Positions 33,211 through 45,545 of a stretch of 64,000 nucleotides of DNA are shown piece after piece; the stretch's first letter is position 1; each line of letters starts with the position of its first letter. The notes under the pieces were generated by a model. That model was not told where the DNA came from, searched no databases, and saw only the letters and a list, made by a program, of their open reading frames with translations. Origin of the DNA: Przewalskia tangutica (lineage: Eukaryota; Streptophyta; Magnoliopsida; Solanales; Solanaceae); contig CM056738.1 of NCBI GenBank assembly GCA_029844215.1, positions 77,430,093 through 77,494,092 of the forward strand, written 5' to 3'. Made by a program: the position numbers and the translations under genes.

Positions 33211-34445
33211 TGATCGGTGTATTTTATATACACTTTTTGAGTCATTTTTAGTTAGTCTTTTGCCCACTTTTGTACAGATACGTGTTATCTTAGGATAGAT
33301 TTTCTTTATTTTGAGTCATATTGGTTTAAAGTGGCTCATTGGCGGAGAAGGAGCAAAAAGAGGGCAGAAACAGAGGTTTCAGAGATCCAAAAGCGAGAAA
33401 GTTGGCGAACCGGGCACGAAATGTATGGCGGCGCTACGCCCAAAGAAGTAGAGTGAGGCCGCGGCTGCCAATTTATAGAGACGCAGGGAGTTTCGGGCCG
33501 CGCGCCAGGCTGCGCGCAAGCGGGAAAACTGACATATTCGAATGATAATGGGCCAAGGCCTGAAGGAAAACCTGGAAAACGTTTTGGAGGCTATAAAAAG
33601 CAGCCTTTAGGTCAGAATTAAGAGTTTCATTCCTTGCCAATTCACACAACTTTGGAGATCAAGATTGGAGACCACTTCTTAGTAATTTCTTGTTTTATTT
33701 CTTTGTAGTTTATGTTGGATGTTAATTTAGTTCTTGTCATGTCTATGGCTAGAAACTAACTTAATCTAGGGCTTTTCATGTCAAATCACTTGAACCTTAT
33801 CATTATGAATTAATGCATGTTTTTGGTTCTTTTTGTTATTGTTGAGATTTATTCAATAATTGTCTTGCATGTTTGGTAATTAATTGATCACTAATTATCA
33901 TAATCCATATGATTTCTAATCAAAAGCCGAAATGGGAGATTGTGAATATGCTATAGTTGAATAAACATAGGTTTAAATCGTGGACGAAAGTACCCCGATA
34001 CTTGTGTAGCTTAATAGGTTATTGATTTTAATCCTCCTTTGTAGTCAATCTTGTCATCGAAAGATAGAAGGGTTCTCCATTGGGGTTGAGTGTTTATATT
34101 ACCTTAACAGGAGTATAAAACGGTCTAGTTAACCTGCTATCTTAACGTAGAAGAAGAAGTTAGTCAAATTGTATTAAGGATTGAATAAAGTGGATAGTTG
34201 ATGATCTTGGAAGCCCTAATTCTCTATCATAACTGATTTAAATCAAAGTATTTTCATAATTAGTTTATTTCCTGCATTATTAGTTTAGAATTTCAACTCA
34301 ATTAACGTTAACCAAATAGAAACTAAAGCATAGATAATCGATACTTGAAAACTAGTCCCTGAGGACGATATTCGGTCTTACCTAGACTATATTACTTGTC
34401 ACGACACGTGCACTTGCGTTTAGTGTGTGCATAAATCGCACATCA
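33211..34445 (+). mobile_element. Solo LTR of the A1 family
   Basis: TGATCGGTGT...CGCACATCA, 1235 bp, collinear with the A1 LTRs, flanked by perfect TSD CACAT (33206-33210 and 34446-34450). No PBS or internal sequence follows; ORF2 of A2 continues right after the TSD. It is a product of LTR-LTR recombination and shows that the A1 family was active after A2 had inserted. Confidence 0.9.
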
Positions 34446-34450
34446 CACAT

Positions 34451-35160
34451 CAATTGGGACACCATCGCAGCAACATTATGTTACCCAGGGGCCGAGTATG
34501 AGGTTGCTCGCAATGGAGCCAGGGGACTGGTCAGGTGTCAATTCAATAGAACAGCTAAGAATTGGCTGTATTTTGTAAGTGCTCGTCTGATTCCATCTAC
34601 ACACTTCACCAGAGTGCCTGCAGATAGAATCAATATGGTATATGGAATCATGGCGGGAAAGACAAATCACGTTGGGAAGGAAATAGTGTAGAGCATTAGA
34701 GAAATCAGCAGGTTGGCCACCACTGGTGGGTTGGGACATGGATCACTTATTTGCACCTTATGTTCTAGGCATGGAGTCCCAACCTTAGTTACTGATACAT
34801 ATGAGAAGGGTCAGCCCCCTGTGACGTATGGTATAGTGCACTCTTTCCCAGAACCAGTCCCTCCAGCATCAGCAAGAAGGAGATGAGCCCCAGCACCAGC
34901 AGCAGCAGCAGAGGCTATCATGGAAGAAGACGAGCCTGAGACAGAGGCTCAGTATGAGGCAGGCAGCAGCCACCAACCACCCTTAGACTTGGAACCTCCA
35001 GTGCCAATGATGGAGCAGATGTTCATCAACCAGCAGAGGATAATACAGAGGTTGGTGTACCATGGTGCAGGGTCAACAACACTTGACACAACGTGTTGAT
35101 GACTTGAGCACCAGATTCGATCAGTGGTCCATGCATTATCAGCCACCGCCACCATTTTAA
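34451..35160 (+). pseudogene. A2 ORF2, C-terminal part
   Basis: Continues with INWDTIAATLCYPGAEYE, LYFVSARLIPSTHFTRVPAD and YGIMAGKTNHVGKEIV, then a TAG at 34689 and further in-frame blocks (GLGHGSLICTLCSRHGVP, VTYGIVHSFPEPVPP). Another stop follows near 34885, then an acidic stretch (MEEDEPETEAQYEAG), VPMMEQMFINQQRI and a Pro-rich end with TAA at 35158-35160. The C-terminal third is frameshifted near 35070. Confidence 0.75.
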
Positions 35161-35524
35161 ACCACAAGTCTGTAAGTAGTCCCGTCTTTTTTTGAGTCTT
35201 GTACACATTGGGGACAATGTGATTTAAGTTTGGGGGGTTCTTAGTTTATTTTGTTTATTTTTGAGTTTTTTTTTTTTTTTATGTTTTATATGAGTCTAAT
35301 TTTTTTTAATGATCATGCGTGTTGTAGTTACTTGAAACGCCTAGTGAAGTAAAGTGGGATAATGTAATGGAATTAGAAGCAGAAAAATCTGAACGCTTAA
35401 GTTAGGTATGCTAAGGACTCATGAAATCAAAATATTTGGGGTATCTGTGCTTGATTTATGCATTGTTAATGATAAAATCTATGTGTCTGCTTGCTTGTTA
35501 TTTGAGGCGAAATAGTTAGGATGT
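35161..35524 (+). other. A2 3' untranslated region, first part
   Basis: Non-coding, with TTGGGGACAATGTGATTTAAG and a G-tract (35205-35240), matching 24345-24390 in A1. It is interrupted at 35530 by the large-LTR element and resumes at 43577. Confidence 0.75.
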
Positions 35525-35529
35525 ACATG

Positions 35530-38500
35530 TATTACACCCCGTAACTCCAGGACATGTTTAAGAGAATGTATGTAAGGAACACAAGACTTGAAAAGGGCCG
35601 AAAGAAAGAATTGTTTTTCCGACGGGAAATCTTCCGAACGCCGGAAAGGAAAAATGTTCGTTGTTGAGAATTGGATTCTCAAAAGGCATTATTTGAAGAG
35701 TATGGAACTCTTAACCTTATGGAAATTATTTTTTACGGATTTGGTCACGTGGGGCCCACCCGAGGAATTTTACTTTTTTGTGGGGCCCACGAGGGTTACG
35801 GAATTTTTATGGACGAATGAGAGGGCGACACGTGGCACCCCCACAAGGTCTTGGTCGAAATTAGAGTGAGGGTAAAATGGTCATTGACCACCTTGGAAGT
35901 TAGTCTTGCTAGCATGACAATGTTGACTTGTCAACTTGTCCACATAGGCTTAATCCATGTGATTTTCATCTTAGCCACCCATTTGTTTAAGTCTAAGCCA
36001 TCCAATGTGTTATAAATACATACTAGTAGCAAGACAAGGTCTTGAACACTTAGAAAAAAATTAGAGAACTCTTGTCCTCTTTAAGTTGCTCTCGGCTTAG
36101 TGCCTATTCCCACTAGAAAATTTTGTAGTTTTGATCCTTTGTTCACAAGACTTTAACCCAAGGTCCCTAAGGGTATTGTAAGGATATCTCAATAGAAAGA
36201 TTTGAAAACGGCGTTTCACGTTAGTCGCAAGGCGAAAACCTAGGGAGCTCTTCAACTTTGAAGTTGGAAATAGAAGAGGAGTTTTTCACAGCTTCAGGGT
36301 TGCAAATAGCAGTTGGAACGTCAAGAAAAGGAGTTGGAGTTGCTAAGGATCGACTTATGGTTTTGGATCATTTTGAGCTTAAGAAGGTAATAATTTCCGT
36401 CTTGCTATATTAATTCGAGATTTCATGTTGTAGTAGTTAGAAATGATCATGTGGATTATATTATGAAGAATGATATGTGTTATGGAATATTTGGACGGAA
36501 TCCGAAAGTTGCACGATTTAGCCTTTAAGATTGTAATTCAATTTAGTTACTAGTTTAGTCGTCGCATGTTATCTAAAGAGCGGATTAAGGTGGTTATAAT
36601 TGTTAAGTTGTTTATTACTATATAACATGCTAGACCTAAGAACTTGGATTGAAAAGGAATTGGAAAGGTTGATAAGTTGTTGCACTTTTTGGCCGAATTG
36701 ACATTTGTATTGTGGACTAGTTTAATGTAATTTGTGGGGCGGAATTTTACACGTTCTGTTAAGGCGTGTAATCCCCTTTGGTTAGCTGATTTGTTGGGCC
36801 TTAAATGTGGCGTGTTTGGTTATTGTATTCGGCCTTGAAAAAGGTGGCAAAGTATGTAGAAACAAAGGAAGTGCTGTCCGATTTTCCGTAGAATTTAGTG
36901 ACTTAGCACTTAGAATATTCTACGTTCGAAGCTAGAGGTTAATGGACGATTATGGCCAATTTAGGTTGAAGTACCAAGTATAGCGTATTCTACTTGAAGG
37001 ATGGAATAGCTAGCAAGGTTGAAGTACTTTGGAGCTTTTGCTACTGTCGATAATCGTCGCGAGATGTGAACCTCTTCCTTCCTTGGCATGATTCTATGTA
37101 TGAAATATACATGTAGTAGTATTTCATGATTCCGTCTACTCTTAGAAGTTAAGAGGTAGTTATGTTGATTTACTCTATGTAAAAGCTACGCCTAAGAAAT
37201 CCTAAGTCCTTACCAAGTCTTATGGGGGATGTTGGTAAAGAGTCGTTAGGAAGTAATCGAGTCAGTGACTTGGCTAATTTACGGCACGAATGAGAATAAG
37301 TATCGAACAAGCCATTGCAGCGTTAATAAAGGAAAATGTAATGACAATTAATTATGTTAAAACAAGTAGAATTCTCCATCTGCATAGAAGCTAAGATAAG
37401 ACAAAATTGTATTACATTTTCTAGATCATGGCTACTTGAATAAGATCGTTATAAATAAGTATAACTTATTCACAACGCACCAAAGTATATGTTACTTAAT
37501 TTAAAAGAGTTTACGTATGAAGTTTTTAAGACTTTGAAACTTGTTTTCTTAAAAGTTAAGAGACTTGAAGTATTTTGAAAGCTATGTGATATGATTTGAA
37601 AGTATAAGTCTCTTGGTTATAAAAAGAATGAATTAGTTTAAGGCATAAAGTTAGTATGACGGCTTTATGGGAAGTTGGTTATAATAACTTTATGGAAGGT
37701 TAAGAGAATGGTTTTCTTCAGTAACATAAACAAGAAATGATTTGAAATAAAGAAGGGCAAATTGTTTTAAAGGTACCAATTGCTTAAGGTCTTTAAGAAA
37801 GAAGTCACTTGATTTAGAAGCCGGTAATTGTATTTCTAAAAAGGTATTGTGACTTGTCCTGAAAGGTAGAGATGACTTGATACTACGGTTGTTAGTATCT
37901 GGGAAGTTTTATTTAAAAAAGAGTCTTTCTAAAGGAGTAGAGGTGCGTAGTACGTTGGGTTAAATTCTCGGGTTTTATATGACATTATCGACCCAGAGAT
38001 GGTCCGGCAAGATACCTTTACGCGGACTATATGACATTATCGACCCGAGACGGGCCGCAAGAGAGACCTACGCGCACTATATGACATTATCGACCCGAGA
38101 CGGGCCGCAAGAGACCTCACGCGCACTATATGACATTATCGACCCGAGACGGGCCGGGCGGTATACCTACGCGCACTATATGACATTATCGACCCGCAGA
38201 CGGGCGACAGATACCTTTACGCAGACTATATGACATTATCGACCAGAGACGGGCCGCAAGATACCTACGCGCACTATATGACATTATCGACCCGAGACGG
38301 GCGGACAAAGATACCTTACTGCAGACTATATGACATTATCGACCCAAAGACGGGCCGGCAAGATACCTTACGCGCACTATATGACATTATCGACCCGAGA
38401 TGGGCCGGCAAAGATACCTTTGAGGCGACTATGTGACTTTATCGCGTCCCGCCGCCGGCAAGATAGCGTCCCTCCGTGAAAGAGCGGATTAGGTTATGAA

Positions 38501-39115
38501 AGATAAGTAAGTTAGTTGGTAATAAGCAATGACTTCTCCTAAGTATGTACGTAAGATATGGCTATAACTCTTAATGGAATGGAAAAGATAATGATATGCA
38601 ATTAAGTTCATAAGTGGTAATGACACGGCAGGATCCGTATGTATTTTTATACTTGCTCTGTCATTTTTGTACGATTATGATCTGCTTATCAGATTTTATT
38701 TCATTTCCATATTAAATTGTTGTATCGACTTCTTCGGGGCTGCGTTAAATGTCCGCAGTTTAGGTATACGATTATGGATCCGCGAGCTTAGGATCCCGGT
38801 TCGATTTTGAGATGGCTCCAATGTTCGGAGTTGTCATGCTATGTATATTCGAAGTGCGGCGGGCCTTGTCCGTCATAGTAGGTGTTCAAATCTTAAGGTG
38901 CGTATTCACGCAAGGTGGATGGTTAGAATTGTAATTACATTTTTGGATAGTGTAAGCCCTTTTTGGGTGATTTATATTACGGCAGCCTTATCGGCTTTGC
39001 CTTGGTTTTAAGAAAAAAAAATGTGTTACTTATTTTCCGCAGCAGTTTATTATGTTGTATGTTTTAAGGGTGCCCAGGTAGGGCACCAGTCGCGGCCCGG
39101 GGTCGGGTCGTGACA
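35530..39115 (+). repeat. Element B 5' LTR (3586 bp)
   Basis: TATTACACCCCGTAACTCC to GGTCGTGACA. A TATAAATAC box at 36012-36020 suggests the promoter. Like the chromovirus LTR it shares phrases such as GGCAAAGTATGTAGAAACAAAGG and GTTTTAAGGGTGCCCAGGTAG, showing common origin. It carries the tandem array at 37977-38440. Confidence 0.88.
37977..38440 (+). repeat. Element B 5' LTR tandem array, nine units of about 50 bp
   Basis: Nine units begin ATGACATTATCGACC and contain a GACGGGCC-type core and a TACGCGCACTAT-type end. A degenerate tenth follows (ATGTGACTTTATCG). Unit length varies 48-53 bp by small indels in the GC core. Open frames across it are repeat artefacts. Confidence 0.88.
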
Positions 39116-40000
39116 AAAGTGGTATCAGAGCAGTTAGTCCTCGGAAAGTGTCTACGCATCGTGTTCAGCAGAGTCTTGATTATCGGTGTGTTGTGCACCA
39201 CATCTATAATCGTGAGGTCGCAGGACATTTAGGATTGGTTTCCATTCTTCTCACTCTGAGATCGTGCGATAGAGCTGTGTCGTTAGGGTCGTCTCTCCCT
39301 AACGAGTTATGTTGATTGCAGCTACGAGAAAGGCAGCAGTGACCCAGGAAGGACTATGTGGATTATGTATCCAGGTTGGAAATGATTATAGTATAGTTGG
39401 TATTGTGACATACATCTATACGGAGTTATGTATGAGGGTCAGACGCGTGTTGCCTAGAATGATTTTAGATTACCAAGAGTTGGTAAAGACTAACTAGATA
39501 CCGGGAAGGTATGGAGCTTAATGAATTCGCCAAGGTCTTCTCGGGTAGAAAGATTTATTATAGACCAAGAATAAGAGTTAAGCGACGGTGGACGGGTGAG
39601 GACCTGTGCGGTCGCCCCATAGCTGGAATAGAGTGGGATCAGTTGGTAGTAGTTCCGCCACGTGACAGGTCACGAGGTGCAAGGCCCAAGTCTAGTTAAT
39701 TGTTTTACTGTTCGTGGGCGCTCCACGAATCCAGTCGTGGCGGAAATGGCCTTATATTGTTTTATAGAGTGACTCCAAAGATTAGAGGCGAGAATCGGTA
39801 TGGAAGTTATGTAAGTATGCTAGTTTGAGTATGGATGGTTGGCTTCATGAGTGCAAGGTGGACATCTTAGTATAAGTATTGTTATGTGGCCGGGTGGCAT
39901 ATGTAGTATGGGCGGTGCAAAGGAGGAGACTATGTCGCTATCTAATTAGATTGGACTCCGAAGGAACATTCGAGGACGAATGTTTCTAAGGGGGGAAGAA
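39116..40000 (+). other. Element B internal region, non-coding
   Basis: 885 bp from PBS (39120-39131) to PPT (39988-40000). The first 170 bp resemble the leader of the chromovirus (AGTTAGTCCTCGGAAAGTG, GGATTGGTTTCCATTCTTC). After that, no gag, protease or RT motif is visible in any frame. The short plus-strand frames (39309-39497, 39511-39699) lack domain features. Confidence 0.75.
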
Positions 40001-43000
40001 TATTACACCCCGTAACTCCAGGACATGTTTAAGAGAATGTATGTAAGGAACACAAGACTTGAAAAGGGCCGAAAGAAAGAATTGTTTTTCCGACGGGAAA
40101 TCTTCCGAACGCCGGAAAGGAAAAATGTTCGTTGTTGAGAATTGAATTCTCAAAAGGCATTATTTGAAGAGTATGGAACTCTTAACCTTATGGAAATTAT
40201 TTTTACGATTTGGTCACGTGGGCCCACCCGAGGAATTTTACTTTTTAGGGCCCACGAGGTTACGGAATTTTTATGGACGAATGAGAGGCGACACGTGGCA
40301 CCCCACAAGGTCTTGGTCGAAATTAGAGTGAGGGTAAAATGGTCATTGACCACCTTGGAAGATTAGTCTTGCTAGCGTGACATTGTTGACTTGTCAACTT
40401 GTCCACATAGGCTTAATCCATGTGATTTTCATCTTAGCCACCCATTTGTTTAAGTCTAAGCCATCCAACGTGTTATAAATACATACTAGTAGCAAGACAA
40501 GGTCTTGAACACTTAGAAAAATTAGAGAACTCTTGTCCTCTTTAAGTTGCTCTCGCCAAGGCCTATTCCCACTAGAAAATTTTGTAGTTTTGATCCTTTG
40601 TTCACAAGACTTTAACCCAAGGTCCCTAAGGGTATTGTAAGGATATCTCAATAGAAAGATTTCGGAAAAACGGCGTTTTCACGTTAGTCGCAAGGCGAAA
40701 ACCTAAGGAGCTCTTCAACTTTGAAGTTGGAAATAGAAGAGGAGTTTTTCACAAGCTTCAGGGTTGCAAATAGCAGTTGGAACGTCAAGAAAAGGAGTTG
40801 AGTTGCTAAGGATCGACTTAGGTTTTGGATCATTTTGAGCTTAAGAAGGTAATAATTTCCGTCTTGCTATATTAATTCGAGATTTCATGTCAGAGTAGTT
40901 AGAAATGATCATGTGAATTATATTATGAAGAATGATATGTGTTATGGAATATTTGACTGGAATCCGAAAGTTGCACGATTTAGCCTTTAAGATTGTAATT
41001 CAATTTAGTTACTAGTTTAGTCGCCGCATGTTATCTAAAGAGCGGATTAAGGTGGTTATAATTGTTAAGTTGTTTATTACTATATAACATGCTAGACCTA
41101 AGAACTTGGATTGAAAAGGAATTGGAAAGGTTGATAAGTTGTTGCACTTTTGGCCGAATTGACATTTGTATTGTGGACTAGTTTAATGTAATTTGTGGGC
41201 GAATTTTACACGTCCCGTTAAGGCGTGTAATCCCCTTTGGTTAGCTGATTTGTTGGGCCTTAAATGTGGCGTGTTTGGTTATTGTATTCGGCCTTGAAAA
41301 GGTGGCAAAGTATGTAGAAACAAAGGAAGTCTTGTCCGATTTTCCGTAGAATTTAGTGACTTAGCACTTAGAATATTCTACGTTCGAAGCTAGAGGTTAA
41401 TGGACGATTATGGCCAATTTAGGTTGAAGTACCAAGTATAGCGTATTCTACTGAAGGATGGAATAGCTAGCAAGGTTGAAGTACTTTGGAGCTTTTGCTA
41501 CTTGTCGATAATCGTCGCGAGGTATGTGAACCTCTTCCTTCCTTTGGCATGATTCTATGTATGAAATATACATGTAGTAGTATTTCATGATTCTGTCTAC
41601 TCTTAGAAGTTAAGAGGTAGTTATGTTGATTTACTCTATGTAAAAGCTACGCCTAAGAAATCCTAAGTCCTTACCAAGTCTTATGGGGATGTTGGTAAGA
41701 GTCGTTAGGAAGTAATCGAGTCGAAGTGACTTGGCTAATTTACTGTACGAATGAGAATAAGTATCGAACAAGCCATTGCGCGTTAATAAAGGAAAATGTA
41801 ATGACAATTAATTATGTTAAAACAAGTAGAATTCTCCATCTGCATAGAAGCTAAGATAAGACAAAATTGTATTACATTTTCTAGATCATGGCTACTTGAA
41901 TAAGATCGTTATAAATAAGTATAACTTATTCACAACGCACCAAAGTATATGTTACTTAATTTAAAAGAGTTTACGTATGAAGTTTTTAAGACTTTGAAAC
42001 TTGTTTTCTTAAAAGTTAAGAGACTTGAAGTATTTTGAAAGCTATGTGATATGATTTGAAAGTATAAGTCTCTTGGTTATAAAAAGAATGAATTAGTTTA
42101 AGGCATAAAGTTAGTATGACGGCTTTATGGGAAGTTGGTTATAATAACTTTATGGAAGGTTAAGAGAATGGTTTTCTTGAACATAAACAAGAAATGATTT
42201 GAAATAAAGAAGGCAAATTGTTTTAAAGGTACCAATTGCTTAAGGTCTTTAAGAAAGAAGTCACTTGATTTAGAGTGGTAATTGTATTTCTAAAAAGGTA
42301 TTGTGACTTGTCTGAAAGGTAGAGATGACTTGATACTACGGTTGTTAGTATCCGGAAGTTTTATTTAAAAAGAGTCTTTCTAAAGGAGTAGAGTGCGTGA
42401 GTACGTTGGGTTAAATTCTCGGTTTTATATGACATTATCGACCCGCAGATGGTCCGCAAAGATACCTTTACGCGCACTATATGACATTATCGACCCGAGA
42501 CGGGCCGCGATGACCTTTACGCGCACTATATGACATTATCGACCCGAGACGGGCCGCAAGAGACCTTTACGCGCACTATATGACATTATCGACCCGCAGA
42601 TGGGCCGGCAAGATACCTCACGCGCACTATATGACATTATCGACCCGAGACGGGCGGACGGTATACCTTTACGCGCACTATATGACATTATCGACCCGAG
42701 ACGGGCCGGGCAAGATACCCACGCGCACTATATGACATTATCGACCAGACGGGCGGACAAGATACCTTACGGGTAGACTATATGACATTATCGACCCAAA
42801 GATGGGCCGCAAGATACCTTACGCGCACTATATGACATTATCGACCCGCAGATGGGCCGGCAAAGATACCTTGTGGCGACTATGTGACTTTATCGCGTCC
42901 CGCCGCCGGCAAGATAAAGGCCCCTCCGTAAAGAGCTGATTAGGTTATGAAAGATAAGTAAGTTAGTTGGTAATAAGCAATGACTTCTCCTAAGTATGTA

Positions 43001-43576
43001 CGTAAGATATGGCTATAACTCTTAATGGAATGGAAAAGATAATGATATGCAATTAAGTTCATGTGGTAATGACGCCAGGATCGGTATGTACTTTTTATAC
43101 TTGCTCTGTCATTTTTTGTACGATTATGATCTGCTTATCGTACTTTATTTCTGCTCCATATTCTGCACTGTTATGCGAATTTCTTCGAGGCCGCGTTAAA
43201 TGTCCGCAGTTTAGGTACACGATTATGGATTCGCGAGCTTAGGATCTGGTTCAAAGATTTTGAGATGGCTCCAATGTTCGGAGTTGTCATGGCTATGTAT
43301 ATTGAGTGGGTACGCGGGCCTTGTCGTCATAGTAGGTGTTCAAATCTTAGAGGTGCAGTATTCACACGCAAGGTGGATGGTTAGAATTGTAATTACATTT
43401 TTGGATAGTGTAAGCCCTTTTTGGGTGATTTATATTACGGCAGCCTTATCGGCTTTGCCTTGGTTTTAAGAAGAAAAAAAAATGTGTTACTTATTTTCCG
43501 CAGCAGTTTATTATGTTGTATGTTTTAAGGGTGCCCAGGTAGGGCACCAGTCGCGGCCCGGGGTCGGGTCGTGACA
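40001..43576 (+). repeat. Element B 3' LTR (3576 bp)
   Basis: Pairs with 35530-39115 along its whole length. Differences are mostly single-base gaps at GG, CAG or CCGG sites. Confidence 0.9.
42427..42895 (+). repeat. Element B 3' LTR tandem array, nine units of about 50 bp
   Basis: Same unit and copy number as 37977-38440. Units 2-6 read mostly GACCCGAGACGGGCC, whereas less-gapped units read GACCCGCAGATGGGCC. Equal copy number in both LTRs fits a recent insertion. Confidence 0.88.
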
Positions 43577-43581
43577 ACATG

Positions 43582-44367
43582 TTAGGGAGATGACTCAGAC
43601 ATTTCTTTGTTAGCCCTTCTTACCATTCACTGCCTATCCCTGACAATAAATTGTATCCCTAGTCAGCCCGTTTTAACCTAAAATAAGATCTTTTTTTTGA
43701 CACCCTATAATTCCATGTTTGTGCCATAAGTGAAAAATTGAAGATGTTTGGAATGAAAAGTGTTGAAAAAGAGACAAAAAGAGAGTGAACAATTGTATGC
43801 ACCCCAATGAAAATAAATAGGCAAAAGCATAAGTTTGGGGGTGTTTGTTATTTATAATGCACTTCATTCTCTCAAAACAAGAGATGGAAAAGATAGGTAT
43901 GAGGTTAGAAAAGGAAATCAAAATGAAGGAAAAGAGTTGAAAAAAGAGAGAGTTTATGGTACGTAATTTGAGCCTAAATGCCTATTTTTACCTACCTTTG
44001 CCTAAGCCTACATTACAACTCTGAAAAGTCCTGAGGATCTCTAGTATGTGTATCTATGATTAGTGGAGAATAACAAGTGAACATGACATAGAATTTTGAA
44101 TTTGACATACATAGGTTAAGTATTCCTACTTCCATTGAGCATGATTGAACTGAGTTTGCGAAATATCTGACTTGAGAGTTTAGAATGCTAAAAATCCATG
44201 CTATACATGTTCCTGCATATTATTCTACTAACCTTCATGCTTTTCTAGTGACATTTGTGCAGCAGGTTGACCAGTGTCGTTGAGTCTGTTATTTTCTTTT
44301 CTTTCCTGTCTTTGTTTCTATTTTGATCTTTACTCGAGGGCGAGCAAAGGTTAAGTTTGGGGGTGTT
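43582..44367 (+). other. A2 3' untranslated region, second part, and PPT
   Basis: Collinear with 24710-25500 of A1 (GGGAGATGACTCAG, TAAGTTTGGGGGTG). The PPT GGTTAAGTTTGGGGGTGTT at 44349-44367 directly precedes the 3' LTR. No coding potential. Confidence 0.75.
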
Positions 44368-45545
44368 TGTTAGACATATTTTATATACGCCTTTTGAGTC
44401 ATTTTTAGTTAGTATTTTACCCGTTTTTGTCCAAATATGTGTCGTTTTAGGATAGTTTTCTTTCTTTTGAGTCATAGTGATTTAAAAAGGCAACGTGGAG
44501 AAAAGAAGCAAAAAGAGGGCAGAAAAGGAGGCTCCCGGGCCAAAAGAGACGAAAGTTGGCATCCCAGACGAGAACAGGGCGGCGACGTGGCGCCAATCCA
44601 TCAGAGACTGCAGGGCCACGTCGCCCAATGTACTGAGAAGCTGCAGGAGTTTCGGCGCCACGGCGCCAGTCTGCAGGGTTGTGGCGCCAACGCGGGAATT
44701 TTGCCAAATTCGAGAAGGAATGGGCCAAGGCATAGAAGAAAAAGTGGGACACGTTTTAGGAGGCTATAAAAGGTCCTTTGGGTAGATTTTTCGAGGGGGA
44801 CACAATCCCTAATTCATCACATAACATAATTTCTTGGAGGCTTCAAGATTAGAGACTTGTTCTTAAGTATTTTTCTTTCTTTACTTTATTTACTTTCAGT
44901 TTATGTTGGATAACCTTTTGGTTCTTAGCATGTCTATGGCTAGGAGCTAAACTTTATTTAGGGTTTTCCTTTCTAATCGCTTGAACCTCGTCTTTATGAC
45001 TTAATGTATTAATTTGGTTCTTCTTCATATATAGTTAAGATTTGTTCAATAGTTGTTTTGATTGCTTGGTAATTAACTGATCACTGGTTATCATCACTTA
45101 TATGATTTTGAATCGAAATTCGAAAGGGGAGATTTGAATATGCTAAAGTTGAATAAACATAGGTTAAAATCGTTGACGAAAGTACCCCGATACTTATGTA
45201 GTTTTATAAGTTATTGTTCTTAATCCTCCTATGTGGTAAAATCTGTCATAGAAATATAGAAGATTTCTGCACCGGGGTTGAGTGTTTATATATCCTAACC
45301 AGAATATAAAACGGTCTAGTTAACCTGCTATCTTAACATAGAAGAAGAACATTTATTGTTGCATTAAGGATTAAGGCGAGTGGATAGTTGAGGAGATTGG
45401 AAGCCTTATTTCCACCATATCTGATTTAAGTAAAGTAATTTAGTTAACTTTTACAATTGTTCAGTAGTTCATAGATAAAAACCACAACAAAATATCGACA
45501 GCCAAATAGATACCATAAGATATATGTTTGGTAATTGAACACTAA
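44368..45545 (+). repeat. A2 3' LTR, first part
   Basis: TGTTAGACATATTTTATATACG onward, nearly identical to 28097-29270. The GC block at 44575-44700 contains GGCGCCACGGCGCC and is cleaner than in the 5' LTR. It is interrupted after GAACACTAA by the gag-only element. Confidence 0.9.

Larger units (their letters stand above)
35530..43576 (+). mobile_element. Large-LTR element B with 885-bp internal region (LARD-like chromovirus relative)
   Basis: LTRs of 3586 bp (35530-39115) and 3576 bp (40001-43576), starting TATTACACCCCG and ending GTCGTGACA, flanked by perfect TSD ACATG (35525-35529 and 43577-43581). The start is TA rather than TG in both copies. PBS TGGTATCAGAGC (39120-39131) and PPT AAGGGGGGAAGAA (39988-40000) match the chromovirus at 13670. 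The internal region has no gag or pol. The LTRs are nearly identical by eye, so the insertion is fairly recent, later than A2. It must have been mobilised in trans. Confidence 0.9.

Noticed and set aside
37979..38436. Long open frames across the element B arrays (repeated MTLSTR-type peptide)
   Set aside because: They follow from the tandem repeat having no stop in that frame. There is no domain, and the frame changes between units.
39309..39699. gag or other gene in the internal region of element B
   Set aside because: Two short frames of about 62 codons without zinc knuckle, gag or protease motifs. The region keeps only the leader, PBS and PPT of a retroelement.
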